From Pirellulaceae bacterium (lineage in GTDB: Bacteria > Planctomycetota > Planctomycetia > Pirellulales > Pirellulaceae), in contig JAHBXT010000004.1 in the NCBI GenBank assembly GCA_019636385.1, forward strand, positions 248,001-312,000: a stretch of 64,000 nt of DNA, in the 5' to 3' direction. The notes under the pieces were generated by a model that ran no database searches, was not told the origin of the DNA, and saw only the letters and a list, made by a program, of their open reading frames with translations. Made by a program: the position numbers and the translations under genes. Position 1 is the first letter of the stretch; the number at the start of each line of letters is the position of its first letter. This document shows positions 9,694 to 19,293 of the stretch, piece by piece.

Positions 9694-10857
9694 ATGGTCA
9701 GACCCAATCGAAGCGAGCAGTTCAGCCCGGATGAAGTAGCCATCGTGCACACGGTACAGCGGTGTGTGCGCAGGGCTTTTTTGGCAGGGCAGGATCAGCA
9801 GTCGGGCAAGGATTATTCGTATCGGCGTGAGTGGATTCGTCGGCGGCTAGAGTCGCTGGCTTCGGTGTTTGGGATTGATGTACTGACCTACGCTGTAATG
9901 AGCAATCACATTCATACTATCTTGCGCAGCCGACCCGATGTGGTGGCGGGCTGGACGGATGAGCAGGTGGCGCTGCGTTGGCTGAGCGTCTTCCCAGGTC
10001 TACGGCTGGAAGAACTGCATTTGGCTCAGCCAACCGATGTTCAAGTGGCAACGCTGGTGGGCAATCAGGATGAGGTTAAAAAGATTCGGCGGCGGCTATC
10101 GGATATCTCGTGGTTTATGCGCGCTCTGGCCGAGCCGATTGCGCGCATGGCCAATGCGGAGGATCAATGCACGGGGCGCTTTTGGGAAGGCCGTTTTAAG
10201 GCGCAGCGCATTACCGATGAGGCGGGCTTGTTGGCATGTGCTATGTATGTGGACCTGAATCCGGTACGAGCCGCCATGGCCGATTCGCCTGAAGATTCGG
10301 TACACACTTCGGCCTATGATCGGCTGCAAGCCGAGCTGGGCGTGAAGATTCAGTCAACAGCTTTTGAACTACAGGCGATACCGCAAACCGATGTGGCCAA
10401 GGCACGCAAGGAAACACCGGTCCAGCAGTTGCGGAAGGCGCGCCAAGCCAAACGGCGTAGTCCGACAGGCCGCCGAGTGCTGCGCGATAGCTGGTTATCG
10501 CCATTGACGATGGATGATCGAGTGTTGGCTCAGGATGCACAGACCAGTAGGACGGGCCTGCGAGCCAGCGACAAGGGGTTTTTGAATATCAGTTGGAGGC
10601 AGTACCTGGAGCTGTTGAGCTGGACGGCCAGACAGCGGGTCAAGGAGTTTACCGAAGCGGTGCCGGAGTCGCTAAAGTCGGTGCTGAGCCAACTGGGTAT
10701 TGAAGCCTCGATGTGGCGGGACCTGGTGTGGAATTTCAAGAGGTACTTTGGCAAGAGCAGTTGTGCCGGTTCGCCCGGTTCGATGTCGGCAGAGGCTGAG
10801 CGTCATGGCAAGCGTTGGCATCGCGGTCAGGCTCAGGTGCGCGAGTGTTTTGCGTAG
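9694..10857 (+). CDS. Y1 (IS200/RAYT-like) transposase homologue, copy 1
   Basis: The protein has the HUH motif of Y1 single-strand transposases (SNHIHTIL, His72 and His74 from the ATG at 9694) and a downstream YVDLNPVRAAM segment carrying the likely nucleophilic Tyr. A GTG at 9685 is an alternative start. At about 387 residues it is more than twice the length of IS200 TnpA; the extra C-terminal region (to about 387) has no recognised domain. It is a clear paralogue of the gene at 59.2-60.3 kb: EQFSPDE, LRSRPDVVA, RLSDISW and YVDLNP are shared. No IS-type end structures are visible, so it is more like a RAYT (REP-associated) protein than an active IS. Function in the host is unknown. Confidence 0.85.
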   Translation: MVRPNRSEQFSPDEVAIVHTVQRCVRRAFLAGQDQQSGKDYSYRREWIRRRLESLASVFGIDVLTYAVMSNHIHTILRSRPDVVAGWTDEQVALRWLSVFPGLRLEELHLAQPTDVQVATLVGNQDEVKKIRRRLSDISWFMRALAEPIARMANAEDQCTGRFWEGRFKAQRITDEAGLLACAMYVDLNPVRAAMADSPEDSVHTSAYDRLQAELGVKIQSTAFELQAIPQTDVAKARKETPVQQLRKARQAKRRSPTGRRVLRDSWLSPLTMDDRVLAQDAQTSRTGLRASDKGFLNISWRQYLELLSWTARQRVKEFTEAVPESLKSVLSQLGIEASMWRDLVWNFKRYFGKSSCAGSPGSMSAEAERHGKRWHRGQAQVRECFA

Positions 10858-11219
10858 TGGCTGAATGTTCCAACCGGGGTGCGCGTAAAAAGCCACTTTG
10901 AAACGTTGAGGCGCAGAGAGGATGCTGGCCTGATATTCTCGGCGCTCTCAGCGTCTTTGCGTTTTATAGTATTGCGGCCGTGGCGGTGCCGCGTTTCTGA
11001 TTGGACCAATGAGTCGCGCTGCGTTGCCGTAGGATTGATGATATTGCTGGAAATACTGGCAGTGCACTTTTGGTACTTTGGAAGCAGTGCGCGGGTGGCG
11101 TTAATCAAGGCGTGCGTTTCAGGTCTGCAGCGTTGCACTATGCCCTAAGCACTAAGATGATGCTTGAGAGCTTGGGCGGTTCGGATGTTTGAGCCTGCCG
11201 CTCTGCTGATGGCAGGAAC
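10858..11219. repeat. Intergenic region with a CGCAGAGAGG / CGCAAAGACGCTGAG-type repeat remnant
   Basis: The 360 bases between the Y1 gene and the esterase hold no convincing gene. Between about 10905 and 10975 the minus strand reads as runs resembling AACGCAAAGACGCTGAGAGCG and CCTCTCTGCGCCTCAACG. Such low-complexity purine/CGC repeats turn up dispersed in many environmental genomes. From memory of their form they look repetitive, but no second copy was seen in this window. Confidence 0.35.
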
Positions 11220-13172
11220 CTACTGGCTGCGTAGTTTCGCCAAACGTGCAAAAGCGGTGGTGTCGGTTTGATCGGACCACTGGGGAGCCTGTGGCAAACA
11301 GGCGACCAAGCCAGGAAAATCGCCGTAACGCGCCGCTCCCGGAACAAAGACCGCATCGCGAATGTTTGTGACCTGAGCAAAACGAAAGTCGCCACCGCTT
11401 AAGTTGAGACTCAATTGCGGTGGAGTGCTGGCACTTGGCTCTTTAGCCAGTTCGAGGGCACAAAACGTGGCAGCAGCGGCCAGCGCAGCGCTGGTGCCGT
11501 GGCCGCTGATGTGCACCGTTTGGCCGGGATGCTGGGCAGCGAGTTCCAACAGACTGCGAGCCAATCCTTGTGACTGCTGAGTGAATTGGCAATGGTTGTA
11601 GCCGTAGGTATATCCAGCAGCCAACCGCTTGTAGTTGACCAACTCTTGCTGCTTGGACTCGGGCAGGTAACTCCACCGCTGCTCGCCAACTTGAATTACG
11701 ATTTCATCTGTGGTTTCAGCCAAGGCGGGATTTAGTTGAACAGCGGATGAGATCAGCGCGTGGCCAGTGGTCAAGCCTAATACAACTCGCCAGCCATCTC
11801 GCAATGTCTGAGCCAATTGCTGATTCTGCTGGCGATCACCGACTAACATGCCGTTCAGTTGAGCTTCGATCAAATCGGCCCAAAACTTCAGTAGTCGTCG
11901 TTCGAAATCCTCACCACCCGCAGGCGGTGGGTGCTGATCGTCCCAGACGGTCAATTCCTCTTGAGTTAGCCGCCGAAAATCAGTCTCCAATATGGGCTTG
12001 GCCAATCCCAGCCGTAGATGATCGCTCATCCAGCCATACATGGCCACGCGACTGACATGATTGTAATTGTGTCCAAAGTGCAAAGCTGGAAACAAACCAA
12101 CCTTGTCTTTATGACCAAACAACTCGTAGACCTGTTGCAACTGCGGATAGCCATCGACGGCCATCGTTCGTGTCCAGTCATCAGCGGCGGTCAGCCCCAT
12201 CGGTCTGGGGGCGATCAGTGCTGCCATCTCGACGTTGCCTGTGCCTGTACGCAATAAGCTGCAGTTTTCGCAGGTACAGCCACCTTGCATGCCGGTACTG
12301 ACCATCACCGCCGGAAAGACAACGGCAATTCGCGGGTCGATGGCGGCTGCGATAAACGATTGTGTTCCGCCACCACTGGCACCGGTAATGCCGATTCGGG
12401 CTGCATCCACTTCAGGCAGCGACAACAGCATGTCGACTGCGCGCTGTGTGGCCAGTGTCTGCAAGCCCATGATCGACTGAGTATGCAATTCGGCTGAGGG
12501 ACTGAACAGCAGCCAGCCGTCGTCAGTCACTTCGTGCTCCGGTGACTGCTTGGCGAACCCGTGTGCCCGCGCGAAACTGATTTGACGGCTGTCGGCATAG
12601 CCCAGCATATCGTACAAGTAGACGACGCAGCCCATGCGAGCCAATTGCACGCAGCGAGCCTGAATAGGATTGATGGCTGCTGACTCGAACCGCTCAGCTC
12701 CCGAAGCCAATTGTTGCGGTACATCGCTGGCCTCGTAAAATCTGCCGTTGGCCCAATGGCCGTGTGGACAGAGGATTCCCGGTACCTTACTGCCGGCCGC
12801 CACGGTTGCGGGTCGAAACAACGATCCGGTAACGTACAGTCCCGGCAGCGATTCGAACACGCATTTTTCAACGCTGTAGCCATCCAGGTCGCGACGGCCA
12901 TAAATCTGTGGCCTGACCGAGTCCAATTCTGGGGCAGGCAGCAATCCTAAGGCGACCCGCAGTTGCAGGTTCAGGTCTGCCGCCCGGGTTTGCCATTGCG
13001 ACAATGACTGCGGGGGCACAAACGGACAGTGCGAATCCAAGTTGCGCAGCGAAACTCGCTCCACTGCCGCTGCCCAGCCGGGCAGCAGAGTTAGCAATAG
13101 CCCCAGCAGGCAGCCCTTGACCATGACTCTCGATCCGTACTGCGAACGATGCGATATCCTGTGCACGAACAT
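11220..13172 (-). CDS. Exported alpha/beta hydrolase, acetyl xylan esterase-like
   Basis: An alpha/beta-hydrolase-fold protein of about 650 residues with an N-terminal signal (CLLGLLLTLLPGWAAA). The nucleophile elbow is GASGGGTQS in the middle of the chain, and a CPHGHWANGRF segment precedes it, as in planctomycete acetyl-xylan-esterase-like (AXE1/dienelactone hydrolase) proteins. The likely role is ester cleavage on polysaccharides in the periplasm. The C-terminal third contains a second, weaker hydrolase-like region (VHISGHGTSAALAAA), so the gene may hold two diverged hydrolase modules. The start is uncertain: ATG 13172 has a GAGGT 7 bases upstream and is preferred; ATG 13124 and GTG 13193 are alternatives. 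Confidence 0.78.
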   Translation of the reverse strand: MFVHRISHRSQYGSRVMVKGCLLGLLLTLLPGWAAAVERVSLRNLDSHCPFVPPQSLSQWQTRAADLNLQLRVALGLLPAPELDSVRPQIYGRRDLDGYSVEKCVFESLPGLYVTGSLFRPATVAAGSKVPGILCPHGHWANGRFYEASDVPQQLASGAERFESAAINPIQARCVQLARMGCVVYLYDMLGYADSRQISFARAHGFAKQSPEHEVTDDGWLLFSPSAELHTQSIMGLQTLATQRAVDMLLSLPEVDAARIGITGASGGGTQSFIAAAIDPRIAVVFPAVMVSTGMQGGCTCENCSLLRTGTGNVEMAALIAPRPMGLTAADDWTRTMAVDGYPQLQQVYELFGHKDKVGLFPALHFGHNYNHVSRVAMYGWMSDHLRLGLAKPILETDFRRLTQEELTVWDDQHPPPAGGEDFERRLLKFWADLIEAQLNGMLVGDRQQNQQLAQTLRDGWRVVLGLTTGHALISSAVQLNPALAETTDEIVIQVGEQRWSYLPESKQQELVNYKRLAAGYTYGYNHCQFTQQSQGLARSLLELAAQHPGQTVHISGHGTSAALAAAATFCALELAKEPSASTPPQLSLNLSGGDFRFAQVTNIRDAVFVPGAARYGDFPGLVACLPQAPQWSDQTDTTAFARLAKLRSQ

Positions 13173-13283
13173 ATCTGACCTCTGCGAAACCACTCAACGC
13201 GACAAACTGTTCCTAGAACACCAGGCCCCTCGATCAACCATTGTAGACCAACTACTGGCCAATCGCCGAGCCGGACAAAAAAA

Positions 13284-15470
13284 TCAGTCGATCTGCTGCG
13301 CCGTGGGTTGGTGAGGTTCGAAAATGGTGCGTCTCATCCGCTCAGCTTCTCTCAAGGTCTCTGCGGCCAGCTGATGTAAATGCTGCTGGACCCGGAAGGG
13401 AGCTGCGTCGCCTGGCTGCAGACGCTGGTAGCTACCATCGGCCTGTAGGGCCCAGGCATTCTGATTGTCCTGGAAGTAAGCGTCCAATGCGCTCATGCAG
13501 GCGCGTTTGGCATCCAGGTCATCAATGGGCACTAACAATTCCACGCGTCGATCTAAATTGCGCGGCATCCAATCTGCCGAGCTAATAAATACCAAATCTT
13601 CTCCGCCGTGACAAAAATAGATCAGTCGCGAGTGCTCTAAGAACCGATCCACGATGCTAATTACCGAGATGTTATCGCTCAAGCCTGGCACGCCGGGCTT
13701 GAGACAGCAGATACCGCGAATATTCAGTCGGACTTCAACACCGGCCTGTGACGCGCGATATAGACCTTCAATCAGCGCGGGATCGACCAGCGAGTTCATT
13801 TTGGCCACGATCCGCCCGGGCGCACCCTGCTCTTTCCTGTCGATTTCGGCTTCAATGAGACTTAAGAGTCGATGGCGCAATCCCAGCGGAGCAGCTTCGA
13901 TGGCCGAGAATTTTTGCGGTTGGCTGTAACCGGTAACGGCGTTGAAAAACGAACTGGCATCCGCACCTAGTTCCGTATTGCGAGTCAGCAGGCTTACGTC
14001 GCTGTAGATGCGCGCGGTCACTTCGTTGTAGTTACCGGTCCCGAAGTGTGTGTAGCGCACGATTCCTTGAGGCTCCCGGCGAACAATGACACACACCTTG
14101 GCGTGTGTCTTGAGATGCTTGACGCCGTAAATGACTTGCACTCCCGCCCGTTCCAGCTCTTGAGCCCAGGCGATGTTGCGGGCTTCGTCAAAACGCGCCT
14201 TTAGTTCGACGATCACCGTAACATATTTGCCGCGCTCGGCAGCCTTGCGCAGCGCGGCCACGATGGGACTGCGACGGCTAGTACGATACAACGTCTGCTT
14301 GATAGCCAGCACATCAGGGTCTTCGGCAGCTTCCTCAATCAGCCGCACGACTGGTTCAAATGTTTGGTAAGGATGAAAGAGCACTACATCCTTTTCAGCT
14401 AACGTACTGAACATCGAGTGTGTAGGGTCGACTTGCGGACTGCGTTGCGGCGTCCAGGGATCGTCGCGCAAATGATCGAATCCATCCAGCGAGGCCAGTT
14501 GCATGAGTGCCGAGAGGTCCATCGGATCGCGGGCCTTGACGACGCGATAAGGATGTACATGCAACGAGAATCGCAGGAATTCCACCAATTCCGGCGGAGC
14601 GTCTTCGACGACCTCCAGCCGCACATAGTCGGCGGTTCTGCGCTGCTGCAACAGGCCTTTCATTCCGTGCAACAGGTCTGCTGCGCTATCCTCTTGCAAA
14701 CTCAAATCGGCATTGCGCGTAATGCGAAACGGAGCAGCTGCCAGAATCGTCTCGTTGGGGAAGTACAGTCCGGCAAAATGGCAAACCAGGTCTTCCAGCA
14801 GCGCGTAGGCAAAGCCGCTATCTGAGGGCATGGTAATCAGCCGCGGCAACACACGCCCTAAAGGAATAATGGCATATCGATAGGGCTCGTTGTCAATCGC
14901 ATCGTCGGTCAGCGAATCGCTGTGCGCATCCCAGCCAGCCGGCTGAGATGCGTCGCCCGCCTGATCCGTCACTCTGGCTCGCTGGACACATACGTACAGC
15001 TCGTGATTGTTCAGCAGCGGAAAGGCATCAAATCTCGAGACGGAAATTGGCGACAAGACGGGCAGTATTTCCTCGTCCATAATCCGCGCTGCGGCATCGG
15101 CATGTCGCAAGCCAGCCGTCTTCATACGCACGCGCACGATACCGCTAGCCGCCAAAGTCGGCTCGATATCATCCACAAAAATCTGATACTGTGCGTGCAG
15201 CATCTGGGCGATACGCTCACTGACAGCCTCCAGTTGTTGCTGCACCGTCATGCCCGACGGATCTGTCGACGCTAAGCCTGCCTTGCGCTGCAACTGCAAT
15301 CCGCCCACGCGCACCATGAAAAATTCGTCTAGATTGCTGGCGGTAATCGCCAAGAATTTTAGACGCTCCAAGGGTGGAACTGCGGCGTGAAGCGCTTGAT
15401 CAAGCACACGTTGGTTGAATTCCAACCAACTGAGTTCACGATTGATGTACTGTTCAGGATTCAGCGGCAT
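13284..15470 (-). CDS. ppk1: Polyphosphate kinase 1
   Basis: PPK1 reversibly makes inorganic polyphosphate from ATP by way of a phosphohistidine. The 728-residue protein starts MPLNPEQYINRELSWLEFNQ, the family's N-terminal signature; this ATG at 15470 was chosen over an in-frame start at 15545 inside the preceding gene. Seen in order: the N-terminal domain, the head domain, the FHPYQTF segment, IKQTLYRTS, ELKARFDE and the KTHAKV motif with the autophosphorylated His, then GTGNYNE. The preceding ROK-kinase gene ends 29 bases upstream on the same strand, so the two are probably one operon. Confidence 0.97.
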   Translation of the reverse strand: MPLNPEQYINRELSWLEFNQRVLDQALHAAVPPLERLKFLAITASNLDEFFMVRVGGLQLQRKAGLASTDPSGMTVQQQLEAVSERIAQMLHAQYQIFVDDIEPTLAASGIVRVRMKTAGLRHADAAARIMDEEILPVLSPISVSRFDAFPLLNNHELYVCVQRARVTDQAGDASQPAGWDAHSDSLTDDAIDNEPYRYAIIPLGRVLPRLITMPSDSGFAYALLEDLVCHFAGLYFPNETILAAAPFRITRNADLSLQEDSAADLLHGMKGLLQQRRTADYVRLEVVEDAPPELVEFLRFSLHVHPYRVVKARDPMDLSALMQLASLDGFDHLRDDPWTPQRSPQVDPTHSMFSTLAEKDVVLFHPYQTFEPVVRLIEEAAEDPDVLAIKQTLYRTSRRSPIVAALRKAAERGKYVTVIVELKARFDEARNIAWAQELERAGVQVIYGVKHLKTHAKVCVIVRREPQGIVRYTHFGTGNYNEVTARIYSDVSLLTRNTELGADASSFFNAVTGYSQPQKFSAIEAAPLGLRHRLLSLIEAEIDRKEQGAPGRIVAKMNSLVDPALIEGLYRASQAGVEVRLNIRGICCLKPGVPGLSDNISVISIVDRFLEHSRLIYFCHGGEDLVFISSADWMPRNLDRRVELLVPIDDLDAKRACMSALDAYFQDNQNAWALQADGSYQRLQPGDAAPFRVQQHLHQLAAETLREAERMRRTIFEPHQPTAQQID

Positions 15471-15499
15471 GATGTGCCAGTGGTTGCCTTCCGACGTGA

Positions 15500-16576
15500 C
15501 TACGTTTTCCTGTTGGCTTTGTTGTTGGTCATCTTCGCAACCCAAGACGCACAGCCGACCACGCCTGCATCGTCCCCTAGTTTAGCAACGCGAATGTCAA
15601 ATTGATCTCGATAACACTCGAACACGCTGGACTTGGCCACGCTGGATATTTGTCTCAAGAACCGATCCGGCATCGATTCAATCAACCCACCTCCCAACAC
15701 CACGCAATCGGGACAAATCAGCAGCACGACGTTGGCGATACTGTAACCGATGATTTCACATGCGGCACTGAGCACGCGCTCAACCTCTTTGTCTCCAGCG
15801 GCGATGGCCTCATAGATCGTCTTGCTGCGAATTGAACTTAAATCGGTACCACTTTGCTTAAACAGATTGGGGGCTTGACCGCGATAAGCCAATTTTGCCA
15901 GTTCGCTGGCGATTGCCAAACGGCTGGCTTCTGACTCCAAGGTTCCATTCATGTTGCTGCCTGATGGCCAATGTGAGTCCGACAACTTGATATGCCCAAT
16001 CTCCATACAACTCAGATGTTTCCCTCGCAAAATCTGCCCATCGTAAACACAGCCACCGCCGATACCGGTCCCGGGAAATATGCCAACCGTTGTCCGCGAT
16101 CCAGCTCCCGCACCCGCAGTGTATTCTCCGTAGACTCCAGCATCGACATCGTTGATGACTTCGACAGGGCAGCCAAATCGTTTACTGAGCAACGGTCCAA
16201 TCTTGACGTTCTTCCAACCTAAATTGACCGCCTCGCGCACGACGCCTGTATCCCACTCGACCGGCCCCGGGCAACCAATTCCGATTCCAGACAACTGAGT
16301 CGACGCCGCCCCAACTTCTGCCAGAGTCTTGCTGATCGTGTCACAAATGCGTTCTACGCCTCCATCAACACCCAGCTCTTGTCGAGTTCTTCGCTTGCGC
16401 TCGGCTACTTTTTTCAGTTTGTCATCGAACAGAGCGCACTGCATTTTGGTACCGCCCAGGTCAAAGCCTAACCAGTACATTTGGGGAGCTGCCGACGGTG
16501 GAGCTGGGTCGGCAGTGGCGTCGACCACGGGATCGGTAGCCGATTGCGGTTCTACAGGCGGCTCAACTTTTGCCAT
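15500..16576 (-). CDS. ROK-family sugar kinase (glucokinase-like)
   Basis: A 358-residue ROK protein: the phosphate-binding GFDLGGTKMQ, a GIGIGCPGPV segment, VINDVDAGVYGEY with the catalytic Asp, and GTGIGGGCV. The N-terminal ~32 residues are Pro/Ala-rich and precede the fold. In the usual ROK zinc region the family shows EIGH followed by CxCGxxGCxE; here EIGHIKL is followed by SDSHWPSGSNMNGTLESEASR, so the zinc-binding cysteines are missing. The position directly upstream of ppk1 makes a polyphosphate-using glucokinase worth considering, but the sequence alone does not show the phosphate donor. Ordinary ATP-dependent glucokinase is the simplest call. Confidence 0.88.
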   Translation of the reverse strand: MAKVEPPVEPQSATDPVVDATADPAPPSAAPQMYWLGFDLGGTKMQCALFDDKLKKVAERKRRTRQELGVDGGVERICDTISKTLAEVGAASTQLSGIGIGCPGPVEWDTGVVREAVNLGWKNVKIGPLLSKRFGCPVEVINDVDAGVYGEYTAGAGAGSRTTVGIFPGTGIGGGCVYDGQILRGKHLSCMEIGHIKLSDSHWPSGSNMNGTLESEASRLAIASELAKLAYRGQAPNLFKQSGTDLSSIRSKTIYEAIAAGDKEVERVLSAACEIIGYSIANVVLLICPDCVVLGGGLIESMPDRFLRQISSVAKSSVFECYRDQFDIRVAKLGDDAGVVGCASWVAKMTNNKANRKT

Positions 16577-17130
16577 GATGACTGATTCCTCTTAACGTAG
16601 TCTAATTGACATGCATCGACCCGAATTCTTTACGGACTCTGGACACGCCTCTACAAGAGCCCATGATTGGCCGCTTGGCTGCACCCACGTGGTGTGGCAA
16701 CCTTCGGCGGCGGCCTTGAGATTGCGCATATCAAACTGAAGGGTCTCAAATTGAAGAGTCAACGAATGTCTCACTTTCGGGGTTTTCTGACTCACGCTCG
16801 ACTCTTGGTGCTACTCATGCTAGTGCTCGATTCGTGTGTTTCGATTACCAACGCGAGCGCCATTTCACCCGAGTAGCCGTGCAATGCCGGACCGACTATC
16901 ACTACTCCATAATGCTTCTGCAAGATCATGCCATTCCGCCCTGGCTAACACAGTTCTCCCTGGCTAACACAGTGGGGCTGATTTGACAGGTGTGCGGTTG
17001 CCACTAAAATTGGGCGATGTCCTGGTCGGCGCTGGCCGGAGGAAACCGATTCGTGGAGTAGCAGTTTAGGATTTTTCTTTCATCGCAACAGTGGTTGTCG
17101 GCCACCTCCGTATTTGGAAAGGCACAATCC
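16577..17130. other. Divergent intergenic region with a 16-bp direct repeat
   Basis: About 550 bases between the ROK kinase and the secreted nuclease-type gene, with no convincing coding frame. The only structure seen is the direct repeat described at 16939-16973. Promoters for both divergent genes should lie here. Confidence 0.45.
16939..16973. repeat. 16-bp direct repeat CCCTGGCTAACACAGT x2
   Basis: Two exact copies of CCCTGGCTAACACAGT (16939-16954 and 16958-16973), 3 bases apart (19-bp period, about two helical turns). They lie about 160-190 bases upstream of the following plus-strand gene, which is consistent with a tandem regulator site or a simple duplication. Confidence 0.7.
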
Positions 17131-19293
17131 GTGCTGCATCGAGTCACCCCGGACGTCGGTCGCCAGAGTTACCGTGCCCCAAGTTCATCGCTGTTCTGTC
17201 TGCTAGTATTGATTTTCGCAGGTTGGCTGGAGCCGAACGCGTCTGCTCAATCAGCCATCTCGATAGACGGCTCCATGACTGACTGGAGCAGTGTCCCCGT
17301 GCTCTACAGCTCGCCGCCCGGTACTGGTCAGCCTGGACAAATCGACTTTGGACAATTGCAAGTCACCAACGACTCCCAGTATCTGTTTCTGCGAATTGAA
17401 CTGGGCCAGGAAATCATACTTCAGGAAACCAACTCGCTGCAACTGTTGATCGACAGCGACATGAACCAGTCCACGGGCACGTTCTTTAATGGACTGGGAG
17501 CCGAGCTGATATGGAGCTTTGGCAACCGTAGCGGTACAGCGCGGCTCAATAATCAAACGACCACCGTCTATCGATCCGATATCGGCCTGCACACGGGCCC
17601 CACCGTTAGCAGTTCGGTATTCGAGATAGCCATCGACCGCTACACTCAGGTCAATGGACTACCGTTGTTCATTGGCCCGACCATGCGCATCGCTTTTCGT
17701 AATGGAACTTCGGGGGACCGAATACCGCTGACCGGTCAGACAGTGTCCTATACGATTCAACCCGGTATTGTGCCTATTGACCCGCTGCCGCTGGACCGGT
17801 TGGATGCATCCGATCTGCGAATTATGACCTGGAACGTACTGCAGGACAGTCCTTGGGATGCCACGCAGAACCCACGCTTCGCGCGGATTGTGGCGGCGAC
17901 TAAGCCAGACATCATTTCCTTTCAAGAAATCTACAGCAATTCTGCTTCGCAGACGGCAGCCAAGGTTGCGAGCTGGTATATCCCCAGTTCTCCGCCTAAT
18001 GTGTGGAATGCGGCAGAGGCGTTTGATTGCAAGACGCTAAGTCTGTACCCCATCGTGGGCTCGTGGAACCTGTCTGGCAATCATGCTGCGCTGATTGATA
18101 CAACCGCCAAACTTGGCAAGCAACTGCTGTTGATCAATGCACACTTGCCATGCTGCAGCAACGACAGCCAGCGTCAAGCGGAAATCGATCACATTCTGTC
18201 GTTCATTCGCTCTGCCAAAGCGTCTGGCGGCGTGGTGACTCTACCTAGCGAAACACCAATTATCATCACCGGTGACATGAATCTCGTCACGCATGCCAGC
18301 CAACTCGAAACACTGCTCACCGGTCAAATCGTCGATCAAGCGACTTATGGACCAGCATTTGCGACGGATTGGGATGGTGGCCCATTGGTGAATATCATGT
18401 CGCGGCATACCGACCAGAGAATGGGGTACACGTGGATCAGTCCTACGTCTCGCTACGCGCCTGGCATGTTGGACTACCACATTTATAGTAGCTCGGTGCT
18501 TCAAGCGGCACATCACTTCATCGTCAACACCCAGGCCATGAGTACTGCGCGATTGAATCAGTATGGGTTGCAATGGAACGACTCCTGGGCCTCAGATCAT
18601 TTGGCCTTTGTAGCGGACTATCGCCTGCCCGCTCCGCCGCCGGGAACGATTGCGGGGCACTATATCTACCACTGGGGCTGGTCCGGCCAGTCCCCCAACG
18701 GACAGTGGGACGCTATCGACACCCAGAAGACTCTGGCCAAACAGACCTCCAACCCTCAGACGCTGGGGCTAGACAACGTGATCAGCACCGCCTCGGGTGT
18801 CAGCGGCGTGGTGTTTGACCTTGCCGGAGCCTGGGAACCATCAAACCTGAGCGTGAATGACTTTGTGTTTCAAATGAGCCCTCAAGGAATCTTTGACACG
18901 GAAGTCAATCCACCATCTGAATGGACCAGCGCTCCAGCACCCATTGCGGTAAACGTCTATCAAGGCGAACCGACGCGCGTGTTGATACGCTGGACAGCCG
19001 CCGCCATCCAGCGTCGATGGCTACGAGTCACCGTGTTAGCCAACGAGCGAACGGGGCTGGCTGAACCGGAGATTTACTATATTGCCCAGTTGTGCGGTGA
19101 AATGACAGGACCCGAACTAGGCGTTTACACAGTATCTTTTGCAGACATCAATGACATCCGCAGTAACATTGGGCAAACAGTGGATGCGTCCAGCTCAACA
19201 GACATCGACAAGAACGGCACCATCTCGTTTGCTGACATCACCGCCATGCGCTCTAATATTTCGACACAACTATCAAATATTACCGTCCCTTAG
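17131..19293 (+). CDS. Secreted endonuclease/exonuclease/phosphatase-fold protein with dockerin-like tail
   Basis: A protein of about 720 residues. The N-terminus carries a signal (SSLFCLLVLIFAGWLEPNASAQS) followed by a CBM9-like beta domain (SIDGSMTDWSSVP ... LQLLIDSD). The central domain is of the exonuclease-endonuclease-phosphatase superfamily: RIMTWNVLQD, ISFQEIYS, LLINAHLPC, ITGDMN and WASDHLAFVADY give the metal and catalytic Glu/Asp/Asn/His residues. The last ~60 residues repeat an EF-hand-like unit (SFADINDIRSNI, then DIDKNGTISFADITAMRSNI), a dockerin-type calcium module. The start is the GTG at 17131 with GGAAAGG 7 bases upstream; TTG 17095 is an alternative. It probably acts outside the cytoplasm on nucleic acid or a phosphoester. 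Confidence 0.85.
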   Translation: MLHRVTPDVGRQSYRAPSSSLFCLLVLIFAGWLEPNASAQSAISIDGSMTDWSSVPVLYSSPPGTGQPGQIDFGQLQVTNDSQYLFLRIELGQEIILQETNSLQLLIDSDMNQSTGTFFNGLGAELIWSFGNRSGTARLNNQTTTVYRSDIGLHTGPTVSSSVFEIAIDRYTQVNGLPLFIGPTMRIAFRNGTSGDRIPLTGQTVSYTIQPGIVPIDPLPLDRLDASDLRIMTWNVLQDSPWDATQNPRFARIVAATKPDIISFQEIYSNSASQTAAKVASWYIPSSPPNVWNAAEAFDCKTLSLYPIVGSWNLSGNHAALIDTTAKLGKQLLLINAHLPCCSNDSQRQAEIDHILSFIRSAKASGGVVTLPSETPIIITGDMNLVTHASQLETLLTGQIVDQATYGPAFATDWDGGPLVNIMSRHTDQRMGYTWISPTSRYAPGMLDYHIYSSSVLQAAHHFIVNTQAMSTARLNQYGLQWNDSWASDHLAFVADYRLPAPPPGTIAGHYIYHWGWSGQSPNGQWDAIDTQKTLAKQTSNPQTLGLDNVISTASGVSGVVFDLAGAWEPSNLSVNDFVFQMSPQGIFDTEVNPPSEWTSAPAPIAVNVYQGEPTRVLIRWTAAAIQRRWLRVTVLANERTGLAEPEIYYIAQLCGEMTGPELGVYTVSFADINDIRSNIGQTVDASSSTDIDKNGTISFADITAMRSNISTQLSNITVP

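Noticed and set aside
10879..11148. 89-residue plus-strand frame after Y1 copy 1
   Set aside because: It runs through the repeat remnant, has no ribosome site or family match, and its composition looks non-coding.
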